From Martinezella rhizogenes (GTDB lineage Bacteria > Pseudomonadota > Alphaproteobacteria > Rhizobiales > Rhizobiaceae): a stretch of DNA of 64,000 nt. Under the pieces are notes generated by a model, which was given only the letters and a program-made list of their open reading frames with translations, was not told the DNA's origin and made no database searches. The position numbers were made by a program, and so were the translations under genes. The stretch is taken from NCBI RefSeq assembly GCF_007002745.1, contig NZ_SGNY01000001.1:806001-870000 (forward strand). The letters are read 5' to 3'. This document shows, piece by piece, positions 35,904 to 44,220 of the stretch. The first letter of the stretch is position 1. Every line of letters starts with the position of its first letter.

Positions 35904-36095
35904 TCAAATTTTGAAGGGGACCGGGGTGAAATGCCGCCGCTGAAGCCGGCTGACACGAGCGACGGCGCGCCGGAATGCGCCACGCCTGCCAAGGCTGTGT
36001 AGGGCAAATGCCATTGCCGCCATCGTCACTGAAAATGGTCTTGAAATTGCGTCAATGCAATCGACTGTCGATAGGGAAGGGTGACTTCCAGCCAT
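35904..36095 (-). CDS. 63-codon reading frame directly behind a glycine riboswitch
   Basis: The frame encodes MAGSHPSLSTVDCIDAISRPFSVTM and continues with a strongly basic tail (GRRGAFRRAVARVSRLQRRH). Its ATG has AGGAG six bases upstream, a strong Shine-Dalgarno, and lies about 35 bases after the second aptamer, the place expected for the regulated gene. I recognise no family. It could be a real small protein, a leader, or the remains of a deleted glycine-responsive gene. The adjoining 35775-35903 shows nothing else. Confidence 0.4.
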   Translation of the reverse strand: MAGSHPSLSTVDCIDAISRPFSVTMAAMAFALHSLGRRGAFRRAVARVSRLQRRHFTPVPFKI

Positions 36096-36128
36096 AGGTG
36101 CTCCTTGCCCTTTTCCTGGGCTCTTGGC

Positions 36129-36314
36129 ACCCCCTCTGTCATTGGCCTGAGAGATTCGCTCACCTTGTTTCGGCGAACTTACACCATCGGCGCGAGCATC
36201 AGCTCGCTTTTCAGAGTTTGTATGATCTTGCAGCGGTCCTTTTGCCTGAGAGTTTCCGGGGTGGTTGCTCCGTCGGCGCCGATGTCGGGAGATATCGGTC
36301 TCTCCCGCTGCTCG
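36129..36314 (-). ncRNA. Second tandem glycine riboswitch
   Basis: On the minus strand the first aptamer has GGAGCAACCACCCCGGAA and CTCTCAGGCAAAAGGACC, almost identical to the gcv copy. The second has GAATCTCTCAGGCCAATGAC followed by AGAGGGGG. Both aptamers keep their conserved blocks, so it should still fold. Unlike the first copy it is not followed by gcv or a transporter gene; only the 63-codon frame and then a LysR gene lie downstream. Boundaries are approximate. Confidence 0.88.
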
Positions 36315-36488
36315 ATATGTGTTGCTCCATGCCTCTGTCGCGAGGTTTGGAGCGCTGTGATCTGGCGTTTCCGAGACCGAAAGGCCCCAGATCCGCTAAA
36401 CCGAACGACGCGAAATATGGTGCCGTTTATGGCGTAAATTTGACCCGCAGCGGTTATTCTTAGTCACTGCGCGCTCAGATTGACGCTA

Positions 36489-37238
36489 TCAGATGACCAA
36501 AAGCGGCGTTTTTCCCTTCACTCGGTCATAAAGATCAATCGCATCCTGCATCAGCATCCTGACGCAACCCGAGGACGAATTTTTACCTATGGTTCTCCAG
36601 CTCGGTGATCCATGAATACGATAGAGCGTATCCTTGCCGTTCTGGAAAATGTACATGGCGCGCGCACCCAGAGGATTCCGGGGGCCGGGGGCCATTCCGC
36701 CAGCTTCAACACCGTATGGCTTGAGTTCAGGATTACGGGCGATCATATCCTCCGGCGCCTTCCATCTTGGCCATTTCTGCTTCCATTGAACGACAGCGCG
36801 CCCTTTCCATGATCGGCCCTGAGTTCCAAGCCCTACGCCGTAACGTATGGCTCGGCCACGGGGGAGAACCCAGTAAAGGAACCTATCATTTGTATCTACG
36901 ACAATTGAATAGGCGGGCTCTGCGGTGATGTATTCAACCTCCTGTCGGAGATATTGTGGGTCGATGGCGCGGTAGTTGACAGCTGGAACGTCAAAGCCAC
37001 CATCCGTCAGCGCAGCATAAATCTCGTCGTAAGCAAAACCGGTACCCGCAGGCTTTGGCCCGTTATCCTTCGATGTTTTTGCGGCTGTCGTCGTCTCGTT
37101 TTTATGTTCGGGCAGGGTAGCCGCGTTAACTTCGAGTTTCGTCTTGGGAACCTGCTCGCAACCTGCAGCCAGAAATGAACTGATGGCCAGGGTGAGCAGC
37201 GATCTGCGAGACAAGTGAGAATTGATTTTCTGTTCCAA
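36489..37238 (-). CDS. L,D-transpeptidase (YkuD) lipoprotein
   Basis: About 249 residues from the TTG at 37238. An Arg-rich start (SRRSLLTLAISSFLAAGC) forms a Tat/Sec-like lipoprotein signal with lipobox LAAGC. The YkuD catalytic domain ends with HGSPSWRTIGKNSSSGCVRMLM, giving the catalytic Cys of the S-x-G-C-x-R motif. It makes 3-3 peptidoglycan cross-links or attaches outer-membrane proteins. The frame stays open to 37511, and starts at 37475 or 37349 are possible; the TTG is chosen because it puts the signal at the N-terminus, although its ribosome site is poor. If it is right, 37239-37683 holds no gene I can support. Confidence 0.78.
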   Translation of the reverse strand: MEQKINSHLSRRSLLTLAISSFLAAGCEQVPKTKLEVNAATLPEHKNETTTAAKTSKDNGPKPAGTGFAYDEIYAALTDGGFDVPAVNYRAIDPQYLRQEVEYITAEPAYSIVVDTNDRFLYWVLPRGRAIRYGVGLGTQGRSWKGRAVVQWKQKWPRWKAPEDMIARNPELKPYGVEAGGMAPGPRNPLGARAMYIFQNGKDTLYRIHGSPSWRTIGKNSSSGCVRMLMQDAIDLYDRVKGKTPLLVI

Positions 37239-37683
37239 GGCTGTTCTGCTGTCGAATTCTAGGGGCTGTGCCGGGATCGGGGCGGACAACCGGCGAAGCG
37301 CCAAGGCCCGGATGTCTGCGGCGCGACAGAAACCATGAAATCTGCCCATTCGATACTGCACAAATACGCAGATTGGCCCTGCGACATTCCCGGTAAAACC
37401 GGCTTTGATATGTATTGGGACCGATCCTGCAAACACAACCTTTTGCCGTCTTGCGATAATTTCTGGATCGGTCATAAAATCCGTCCGGCAACCGGACTTG
37501 CGTACCGGCAAGTTCCAACGTTGATATTAACCAGCGTCGTGCAAGGAGAGGGCCGGATTTCAGCGGCCCAAGGCATCGCATCTACAAGATGACCGCCGCA
37601 TGCGATGATCGCATAAGATAGATTATGGAACTAAATTGCGGTTGAGACGGCGGTCCGGACCAGAAAACGCCTTCGCGACAACG

Positions 37684-38457
37684 TCACGGACGTTGGCAGG
37701 TCAGGATAAAGCGTCGATAAACGAAGGTGCGCAGCCGGTTGCGCAGGTCGGCTTTTTTACGCTGCGCTTTGGCGATTGGGTCGTGGGAATGGAGTTTTAT
37801 CTCCGCGAAGCCAGCGCCAGTCAGCAACGGCATCAACATGTGAGGCCGCAGCCCTTCACCGAATGGAAGTCCCTTCATGATGGCGGCGTGGCGGCTGCCC
37901 AGAGCGCCGTCATAATGACTGTCTTCGCCCACGACACGATCGATGAGCGCAATAAGCAGTCTCGCAATGCGTCCGGTCGGTTTCGGCGTCGCCCAATCGC
38001 CGTCGAAAAACAGAAGCCGGCCGCCCGGACGGAGAAGCCTGAACCATTCGTGGAACGTCTGTTCGGGTTGCGTCAAAGTCCAGACCAGATGCCTGCAGAT
38101 GATTGCGTCATAGGATGCGTCGGGCTCCATGGTGTTTTCGGCATCCGCCATGATGAAACGCAGCCTCGGTTTACCGGCATGTTTGGCGCGTGCCACAGCC
38201 AGCATCGCCTCTGAAAAATCGAGCGCCGTAACATCGTGGCCGAGATCATGGATCAGCCGCGTCACCTCGCCGGTGCCGCAGGCCAGTTCAAGGACCCGTT
38301 TCGGTTCCGCGCCGATCAGCTCGCGGATCGGTTTCTGCCATGCCTCGGCTTCCGGACCGGCTGAGATTTTATGTCCGAAAGCAAGATCGAAGGTCTCAGA
38401 TCTTTTGGACCAATAGTCGCGGATTTCCTCCTTGAGATCGAAATTGCCGCCATCCAT
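37684..38457 (-). CDS. SAM-dependent methyltransferase (class I)
   Basis: A 257-residue class I methyltransferase. Motif I is VLELACGTGEVTRLIHDLG, motif II VTALDFSEAMLAVAR and motif III LLRPGGRLLFFDGDW, as in the UbiE/Methyltransf_11 group. Substrate unknown. As last gene of the cobalamin-riboswitch operon it could act in corrinoid or metal-chelator chemistry, but that is context only. AAAGGACG precedes the chosen ATG; the upstream ATG at 38481 lacks a ribosome site. It follows the permease by 45 bases. Confidence 0.82.
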   Translation of the reverse strand: MDGGNFDLKEEIRDYWSKRSETFDLAFGHKISAGPEAEAWQKPIRELIGAEPKRVLELACGTGEVTRLIHDLGHDVTALDFSEAMLAVARAKHAGKPRLRFIMADAENTMEPDASYDAIICRHLVWTLTQPEQTFHEWFRLLRPGGRLLFFDGDWATPKPTGRIARLLIALIDRVVGEDSHYDGALGSRHAAIMKGLPFGEGLRPHMLMPLLTGAGFAEIKLHSHDPIAKAQRKKADLRNRLRTFVYRRFILTCQRP

Positions 38458-38502
38458 CGTGTCGTCCTTTGTGTGTTGCATCTGCGAGTTCCGGCAAAAC
38501 GA

Positions 38503-39264
38503 TCAGTCGGATGTGTCGAATACGGTATTGAGCGTCGCAACCGTGATGGCGATTGCGATGCCGGGCCAGATCATCAGGCTTGGATGATCGAAGATGAAAA
38601 CGCGATACTCGAACAACATCGAGCCCCAGTCCGGTTTGGAAGGGTCCGCGCCAAGCCCGATAAAGGCCAGCGAGGCATAGGCGGTGACGGCAAAACCCGC
38701 CTGATTTCCGGTATGGGTTATCATCAGCGGCAGGATATTCGGCAGAAGATGGCGCAGGACCATCCGCAAGGGCGGAACGCCCAGCGCCTGTGCGGCATGG
38801 ACAAAGGGTTGCCCAAGCACGCGCCGGCTGAGGGAATGGGCAAGCAGAGCCGTCGGACCAATGCCGGCAAGACCAAGCGCCAGCCCGGCCGTCATCGGTG
38901 TAAGCCCAAAAATCGCCGCCGCCGTCAGGGCGATGATGAGCGTCGGAACGGTGATGAAGAATTCGCAACAGCGCAGCACCACCCTCTCCTGCCAGCCACC
39001 CAGCACCGCAGCGCCGGCGCCGAGCAAGGTGCCGCCGGTAAAGGCGATGGTGCCGACCGATAACAGCACAAGCGCGGTGCGCCATCCGCCCGCCATGAGG
39101 CGCGAAAGAAGATCGCGGCCGAGATGATCGGTACCCAGCAGGTGCTGCGCCGTCATACCGGAATGGCGGGCCAGGATATCCACGGCGTCAGGATCATATG
39201 GCTGCCAGATGGCGCTCAGAAGCAGGAAAAGGGCCAGAACGGCAAGTGCGAAATACCGGAGCAT
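38503..39264 (-). CDS. ABC transporter permease, DppC/NikC type
   Basis: A 253-residue permease with about five or six helices. The N-terminal sequence HLLGTDHLGRDLLSRL is characteristic of DppC/OppC/NikC proteins, and the cytoplasmic coupling EAA-loop is HAAQALGVPPLRMVLRHLLPN. Its ATG overlaps the previous stop by one base (TGATG), so it is translationally coupled to the DppB-type partner. It is the second permease of the peptide/nickel-type importer. No ATP-binding subunit follows. Confidence 0.88.
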   Translation of the reverse strand: MLRYFALAVLALFLLLSAIWQPYDPDAVDILARHSGMTAQHLLGTDHLGRDLLSRLMAGGWRTALVLLSVGTIAFTGGTLLGAGAAVLGGWQERVVLRCCEFFITVPTLIIALTAAAIFGLTPMTAGLALGLAGIGPTALLAHSLSRRVLGQPFVHAAQALGVPPLRMVLRHLLPNILPLMITHTGNQAGFAVTAYASLAFIGLGADPSKPDWGSMLFEYRVFIFDHPSLMIWPGIAIAITVATLNTVFDTSD

Positions 39265-40178
39265 CAGGCGAGCCGTGGATCCAGAAGACGTTGAAACAGC
39301 TGCACGATCAGGTTCATGAAGAGCAGCCAAAGCGCGATGACCATCACATAGGCCTGCAGCACCATCTGGTCGCGCACCGCGATGCTTTGCACGAGAAACT
39401 GGCTGATGCCGGGAAGATTGAAGAGGATTTCCATGGTCGCCGTCGAACCGATCACCCACCCCGCCTCCGAGCGCACCGCCGAAAGCAGGGCATAAAACGC
39501 GCCACGATGCGCGTGACGCCAGAGCGCCTGCCGGTGCGAAAGCCCCTTGGCGAGAGCGGTGCGAAAATACGGCTGTCGGGTGGTCTCGATCATGTCGCGG
39601 CGGTAGATGCGAGCAAAGACGGCGGCCGAATGGCAGGCGATCAGGATGACGGGCAGAACGATTGCCGTTATGTCGGTTCCGAACGGACGGATCCAGCGCA
39701 GCTGGACGCCGAGAACCCAGAGCAGGACAAGCCCCAGCCAGAAACCGGGAACAGCCTGCACAAACACCGAAAATGCCCGGCTGGCACGATCAGCAATGCC
39801 GCCTGGCCGCGCCGCAGCGCTGAAACCGAGCGGTACGGCGACGGCAATGGCGAGGAGAAGGCCGGAAATACCGAGCATGAGCGAGAGAGGCAGACGTTCG
39901 ATAAATTCCGCAAAGACGGATTCGCCGGTGCGGAAGGATCGTCCCCAGTCGCCGGTCACGAAATCCACGAGCCAGTGCAGATAACGCAGGATGAGCGGGC
40001 GATCGAGCCCCCACCCTTCCCGCAGCGCTGCAACGGTTTCACTCGTGGCCGTCAGGTTCCACACCCGAATGGCAATCTGCACCGGATCGGCGGGCATCCA
40101 TGCGATGAGCGTGAAGGATGCGAATGAAAGCGCAACCATTCCCACCACGGAATATATGCCGAACCGGAGCAATTGCAT
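39264..40178 (-). CDS. ABC transporter permease, DppB/NikB type
   Basis: A 304-residue permease with six hydrophobic segments. The sequence WGLDRPLILRYLHWLVDFVTGDWGRSF near residues 55-85 and the coupling loop RTALAKGLSHRQALWRHAHRGAFYALL are typical of DppB/NikB. It forms the membrane channel with the DppC-type protein. It starts 7 bases after the binding-protein stop, and the riboswitch upstream of the operon predicts a B12- or cobalt-related cargo. Confidence 0.88.
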   Translation of the reverse strand: MQLLRFGIYSVVGMVALSFASFTLIAWMPADPVQIAIRVWNLTATSETVAALREGWGLDRPLILRYLHWLVDFVTGDWGRSFRTGESVFAEFIERLPLSLMLGISGLLLAIAVAVPLGFSAAARPGGIADRASRAFSVFVQAVPGFWLGLVLLWVLGVQLRWIRPFGTDITAIVLPVILIACHSAAVFARIYRRDMIETTRQPYFRTALAKGLSHRQALWRHAHRGAFYALLSAVRSEAGWVIGSTATMEILFNLPGISQFLVQSIAVRDQMVLQAYVMVIALWLLFMNLIVQLFQRLLDPRLA

Positions 40179-40184
40179 CTGACC

Positions 40185-41681
40185 TTACCGCGCTTCGCCT
40201 ATATCGCCGCGCAGGACATAATAGTCGGAACCCCAGGGCTCGTAGTTCTGCAGCCGCTTCGAAACGCCGACATACCAGACCGGCGAAACCAAGAAGGATG
40301 CGGGAACGTCGGTAAACAGCTTTGCCTGCGCATCAAGCGCGATCGTGGCGCGTTCGCCGGCCTCGCCAGCCGTCGCGAAACGATCGAGAATGGCATCGAA
40401 TTCGGGCGAGGCGTATTTCGCATAATTGAGCGAGGCGCCGCTGCGCAGCATCGAATTGAGGAAAAAGGCCGGGTCTCCGTTCGGTGCGGTATGCTGCGCC
40501 CAGAGCGCGATGTCGAATTCACCGGCAGCAGCCACGTCCTGGATATTTTCAACGACCTTCGTGTCGAGTTCGATGCCTATTCTGGCCAGCTGCGCCTTGA
40601 CCACCGGCAGCATGGTGACGAGGTCCGGGCGCTGCGGATAGGTAATGGCGAGAAGGCGCAACGGCGTGCCGTCCTTCTCACGCTTCCCTGACCCGTTCTT
40701 CGTCCAGCCGGCTTCGTCGAGAAGCGCTTCGGCCTTTACAAGATCGGTCTGTCGCTGCTCTTTCCCGGCAAAGGGGAAATAGGCGGCATAAGCACCGGTC
40801 GCGGGTTCACCGCCATTGATGGCGGCCGCCAGTTCCCTGCGGTCGAAGCCGAGATCGAGCGCCTGGCGTACTTTAATATCGGCGGTAACCGGCCTCGTTG
40901 TGTTCAGGAAAGCGAGATATTGATAACCGACAGGGAAAGACTTGATCGTCAGATCCGGATTGGCTTTCAAACGGCTTACGACTTCCGAAGGCAATCCGAA
41001 GGCAAGGTCCAGTTCACCCGCCTCCAGCGCCAGTGTCATGCTTTGCGCATCGCCGAACCTGCGGAAATCAACCGGGGAACGGGCATCCGCATTGGCAAAT
41101 TGGGTGTTCGGCGTAAGTGTCAGTGATGTATCGGCCTTGAAATCCGCAATCTGGTACGGCCCGGTGAACAGCGCCTTATCATCGGTTGCTGGCTTGTAGG
41201 CGATCAGCGGCCATTCGGCGAAAAGCGCCTGAAGAAAAGCCACCGGCTTTTCCGTGGTGATCATCAGCGTCAGGTTGTCAGCCGCCTTGAAATCCAGCTT
41301 TCCACCCGTTGCCAGCGCCGCCTTGTTGGTCGCAAATGTGTGGTCGAAACCGGCGGCAAGCGCAGCCGCCGTTACAGGCGAACCATCAGAAAAGGCGCGG
41401 CCCGGTTTCAGCGTCACCTTCCAGCTGAGATCGCCGGTGCGTTCCGCTTTTTCGGCAAGACCGGCCACAAGCCGCCCTTCCCGATCGACGGTGAAGAGGT
41501 TTTCACCCACGCCATGGCTGACAAGCGCCCAGCCGTTCGATCCCTTTGCCGGGTCGAGACCGCTCGTGATGTAGGTGGCGCCAACGCGCAACGGCTCGGT
41601 GGCGAGAGCGCTGGCGCCCACACCCGTGATCAAGGCCGCAAGCGCGGCCGCGGCCAGACGTGAAAAGCTCTTTGCCGACAT
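40185..41681 (-). CDS. ABC transporter substrate-binding protein, peptide/nickel family
   Basis: A 498-residue periplasmic SBP_bac_5 protein with a signal peptide (FSRLAAAALAALITGVGASALA). The mature part begins TEPLRVGATYITSGLDPAKGSNGW. Dpp/Nik/Opp-family landmarks include the VSHGVGENLFTVDREGRLVAGLAEKAER opening and VRQALDLGFDRRELAAAINGG. With two permeases it makes an importer lacking an ATPase in this operon. Because the operon sits behind a B12 riboswitch, cobalt, a cobalt chelate or a corrinoid precursor is the likely ligand. GAGGAAATAGA precedes the ATG. Confidence 0.88.
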   Translation of the reverse strand: MSAKSFSRLAAAALAALITGVGASALATEPLRVGATYITSGLDPAKGSNGWALVSHGVGENLFTVDREGRLVAGLAEKAERTGDLSWKVTLKPGRAFSDGSPVTAAALAAGFDHTFATNKAALATGGKLDFKAADNLTLMITTEKPVAFLQALFAEWPLIAYKPATDDKALFTGPYQIADFKADTSLTLTPNTQFANADARSPVDFRRFGDAQSMTLALEAGELDLAFGLPSEVVSRLKANPDLTIKSFPVGYQYLAFLNTTRPVTADIKVRQALDLGFDRRELAAAINGGEPATGAYAAYFPFAGKEQRQTDLVKAEALLDEAGWTKNGSGKREKDGTPLRLLAITYPQRPDLVTMLPVVKAQLARIGIELDTKVVENIQDVAAAGEFDIALWAQHTAPNGDPAFFLNSMLRSGASLNYAKYASPEFDAILDRFATAGEAGERATIALDAQAKLFTDVPASFLVSPVWYVGVSKRLQNYEPWGSDYYVLRGDIGEAR

Positions 41682-41697
41682 TCTATTTCCTCTCATG

Positions 41698-42489
41698 CTA
41701 TTCGGACAGATTACGAAGCCGCTGTTTGCGGCCGGTCGGGTGGTAGGCGAAATCGTCAACGACGCGGCCACCCAGCAGATGTTCGGCAACGATGCGATCG
41801 ACTGCCTCTTCCGTGACGCCGCCATAATAGGTGCCCTCGGGAAAGACCTGCAGGACAGGCGCAAGGTTGCAGGGGCCAAGACAGGTGGACTTGGCGGTCA
41901 TGGTCCCCTCTCCCGTTACCCGAAGTTTCTGCCGTTCCTGCTGGTTGCGCAGATGGCCCCAGATCACATCCGCACCCGCCGAGTTGCATGGCGCCCCCTG
42001 GCAGACGAGCACACGACGCTTCTGCGCCGGGACCAGCGATCCTTCACCTGCCGGGCGAACAGGCCCTGAAAGGTCAAGCGCCTGCGCCGTTTCGGCCAGA
42101 TCTTCGAGCAGGCGCGCCATCAGGCTGCTCGATGTGGGACTTGCTGTTATGGAAAGGGACGGCCATGGCCGGAGGTCGCCTGCCCGCCATCGTTTCAATG
42201 TCTTGGTCATCCAGTTGTGAAAACTGGGCTCGAGCGGCAGCATCAGCGGAACGATCAGGACATGGCCGACATCCTCATCGATCAGCTCGAACAGCGCTTC
42301 ATGGAGTGACGGTGTTCCCTGCTCCGTGAAGGCGATGCGAACGGTCTGAGCGCCGCAAAGCCCTTCGGCCTGCATTGCCAGCCGCTGCATGTCCTGATGA
42401 GGCGCGGCGGCAAAGGCCGACTTGGCGACAAGCAGCACCGCGTCCGGCACGGAAGGCTCGCGATGGGTGGGATGGGTACTATCTGTCAC
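41698..42489 (-). CDS. CbiX-like/2Fe-2S ferredoxin fusion
   Basis: A 263-residue protein. Residues ~15-130 resemble the CbiX/SirB chelatase half-domain (VGHVLIVPLMLPLEPSFHNWM keeps the second His at 91), but the usual H-G-S motif after the first strand is VAKSAF here, so the first metal His is missing. Residues ~158-235 are a thioredoxin-like [2Fe-2S] ferredoxin with Cys163, Cys168, Cys203 and Cys207. It is the first gene behind the cobalamin riboswitch. A cobaltochelatase, metallochaperone or redox role fits, with chelatase activity doubtful. Confidence 0.8.
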   Translation of the reverse strand: MTDSTHPTHREPSVPDAVLLVAKSAFAAAPHQDMQRLAMQAEGLCGAQTVRIAFTEQGTPSLHEALFELIDEDVGHVLIVPLMLPLEPSFHNWMTKTLKRWRAGDLRPWPSLSITASPTSSSLMARLLEDLAETAQALDLSGPVRPAGEGSLVPAQKRRVLVCQGAPCNSAGADVIWGHLRNQQERQKLRVTGEGTMTAKSTCLGPCNLAPVLQVFPEGTYYGGVTEEAVDRIVAEHLLGGRVVDDFAYHPTGRKQRLRNLSE

Positions 42490-42594
42490 ATTGCCTCATT
42501 CACGAGGCGGCGTCGAAAATGACGGGTCTCCGGCAGAAGACCGGAAACAGCCATCATTCCCATGGCACCCCCCGACCACGGAATTACATGATGT

Positions 42595-42790
42595 CAGGCA
42601 GGTCTCCTGGCTTGCGGGTCGAGGCCGTCTCACCTGTCTTCCCGGCATCGCTGCCAGTGACATCGTGGGCGATCGGCTCACCGCTTACAGTTGCGGGACA
42701 GCTCCGGAATTTAACCGGATTCCCTCTTAGCTTCCGCCGGGCGGCGAAAGAACCATGACGGAGCGACCCTACACTGCCGCCGGTCACTGT
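42595..42790 (-). ncRNA. Cobalamin (B12) riboswitch
   Basis: On the minus strand conserved blocks appear in order: GAATCCGGTTAAATTCCGGAGCTG, the B12-box-like GTGAGCCGATCGCCC stretch, and the terminal GCAAGCCAGGAGACCTGCC. They give the cobalamin riboswitch core. It lies about 105 bases before the first gene of the CbiX/ABC operon and would shut it down when adenosylcobalamin is plentiful. Ends are approximate. Confidence 0.93.
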
Positions 42791-42841
42791 CAACCGCCTG
42801 CACGGGTAGTCTGATTTCCACGCAACAAAGCTTTATAATCA

Positions 42842-42869
42842 TGTTACGTTATAAAGTAACGTTAAACAT
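42842..42869. promoter_or_regulatory. Interrupted palindrome at the riboswitch-operon promoter
   Basis: GTTAC (42843-42847) and GTAAC (42856-42860) face each other across 8 bases, inside a wider TGTTACGTTA...TAACGTTAAACA arrangement. TATAA hexamers read on the minus strand overlap it, so it sits where the riboswitch RNA should start. A metal-responsive repressor is one possibility; nothing names it. Confidence 0.4.
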
Positions 42870-42981
42870 GACAGATACCTGGCCGTCAAGGCTCTCCTCT
42901 AAGGAATTGGCTGAGAGACTGGCGGGACGCGAAACCACAATGTTTGATGTCTGTGGGTCAAATCGACGAAAGACAGGCGAC

Positions 42982-43869
42982 CTAGCCTTTCAACGCCGTC
43001 AGATAATCGACCACGGCGCGGGCATGCACGGGAAGTCCCGCAAAACTTCGCGCGCAGATAAGCAGATGACGGCGCGCCCAGACATCGGAGATCGAGACTG
43101 TCCTGAAGGGCAATTCGGCCTGATACCTCAAGGCATAGACCTCCGGCACGATGGCAAGCCCGACACCGCTGCTGACCATGGCGCAGATATCTTCGAAACT
43201 ATCCAGACGGATACGCAATTTGAACGGCCGGCCCTCGCGCGCCGCATGGGTTGCCAGATGCCCCTGAAGCGCACTTTCCGCCGGCAGACCGACAAAGGGT
43301 TCGTCGAGAAGCTCCGCGAACGTCACCATATCCCGGTCCGCGAGCGGATGGCTGGCAGGTGTGATCAGAACAAGGCTGTCGATCTCGAAAGGCCGTGTTT
43401 CCAGCGTTCCCGTATCGGTCGTGTCCGCCGCAATGCCGAGATCCGCTTGCCCGGCGGCAACGGCTGCAACCACATCGGGGCTCTGGCGCTCTTCAAGGTC
43501 TATGTCGATGGTCGGGTGATCCACGAGATATCGGAGAAGGGCGCCGGGAAGATGCGCCATTGCCGCCCGCCCCGAAAATATCCGGACCTGCCCTCGCAGA
43601 CCCCGCGCATAAAGCTGCAGATCACCCCTCATCTGCTCCATCTGCCCAAGCACGATACGGGCATGATGGGCCAGAGCATCCCCCGCCGGCGTCGCTTTGA
43701 CCCCGCGGGCGCCACGATCGAGAAGGGATACGCCGCTCATTTCTTCCATGCCGCGAATACGCGCGCTCGCCGATGGCAAGGCCATGCCCGTGCGGTCTGC
43801 TCCCTGCGTAATACTTTCCGCCTCGACCACGTGAAGAAACAGGCGGAGGTCGGTCAAATCGAAGCGCAT
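42982..43869 (-). CDS. LysR-family transcriptional regulator
   Basis: A 295-residue LTTR. The N-terminal wHTH is DLTDLRLFLHVVEAESITQGADRTGMALPSASARIRGMEE, followed by the effector domain (LDRGARGVKATPAGDALAHHARIVLGQ). The start at 43869 has GGAGGGG upstream; the longer frame adds 26 residues without domain homology. It lies upstream of the riboswitch operon in the same orientation and is separated from it by about 110 bases with a promoter-like region. Its regulon is unknown. Confidence 0.9.
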   Translation of the reverse strand: MRFDLTDLRLFLHVVEAESITQGADRTGMALPSASARIRGMEEMSGVSLLDRGARGVKATPAGDALAHHARIVLGQMEQMRGDLQLYARGLRGQVRIFSGRAAMAHLPGALLRYLVDHPTIDIDLEERQSPDVVAAVAAGQADLGIAADTTDTGTLETRPFEIDSLVLITPASHPLADRDMVTFAELLDEPFVGLPAESALQGHLATHAAREGRPFKLRIRLDSFEDICAMVSSGVGLAIVPEVYALRYQAELPFRTVSISDVWARRHLLICARSFAGLPVHARAVVDYLTALKG

Positions 43870-43988
43870 TTGCCCCTCCGGTCCGGACCCTTCGGATAAT
43901 CCGAAGGGTTTCCTTGTATCTTCCGCATTGTGCGAAGTCACGGACAACGATCATTGTCGCCGTAGTTTATTGATCCGGAACGACATAC

Positions 43989-44183
43989 ATGGACGCCTCA
44001 GAAGCCCTCCTCCGCGCCATCGCCTTCAGACTGGCGCTGCTCGTCCTTGCTGTGTTCGCTGCAAGGACGCTCCCCGACAACAGGTCGGCAATCGACGCAA
44101 CAGTTACCGCATCCGTCGCCTACGGATCACTGCATTCGGACAAGGACAGCGCCCTCATGCACGACATGGCTTTGCACGACTAG
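43989..44183 (+). CDS. Possible small membrane protein
   Basis: A 64-residue frame with one hydrophobic helix (FRLALLVLAVFAA) and a His-containing tail (SLHSDKDSALMHDMALHD). It is divergent from the LysR gene. The ribosome site is weak, and coding is uncertain. The shape recalls small CbtB-like metal proteins, but the C-terminal His motif of CbtB is not evident. If it is not a gene, 43870-44220 is an intergenic stretch without other features. Confidence 0.3.
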   Translation: MDASEALLRAIAFRLALLVLAVFAARTLPDNRSAIDATVTASVAYGSLHSDKDSALMHDMALHD

Positions 44184-44220
44184 GGAGCCGGATGCCCGAT
44201 AGACACGGAAGCACTCGCAT

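Noticed and set aside
42895..42940. A GGCTGAGAGAC stretch that recalls a thiamine (THI) box
   Set aside because: Only one block is similar; the other conserved TPP riboswitch parts are missing and the downstream gene is a LysR on the other strand.
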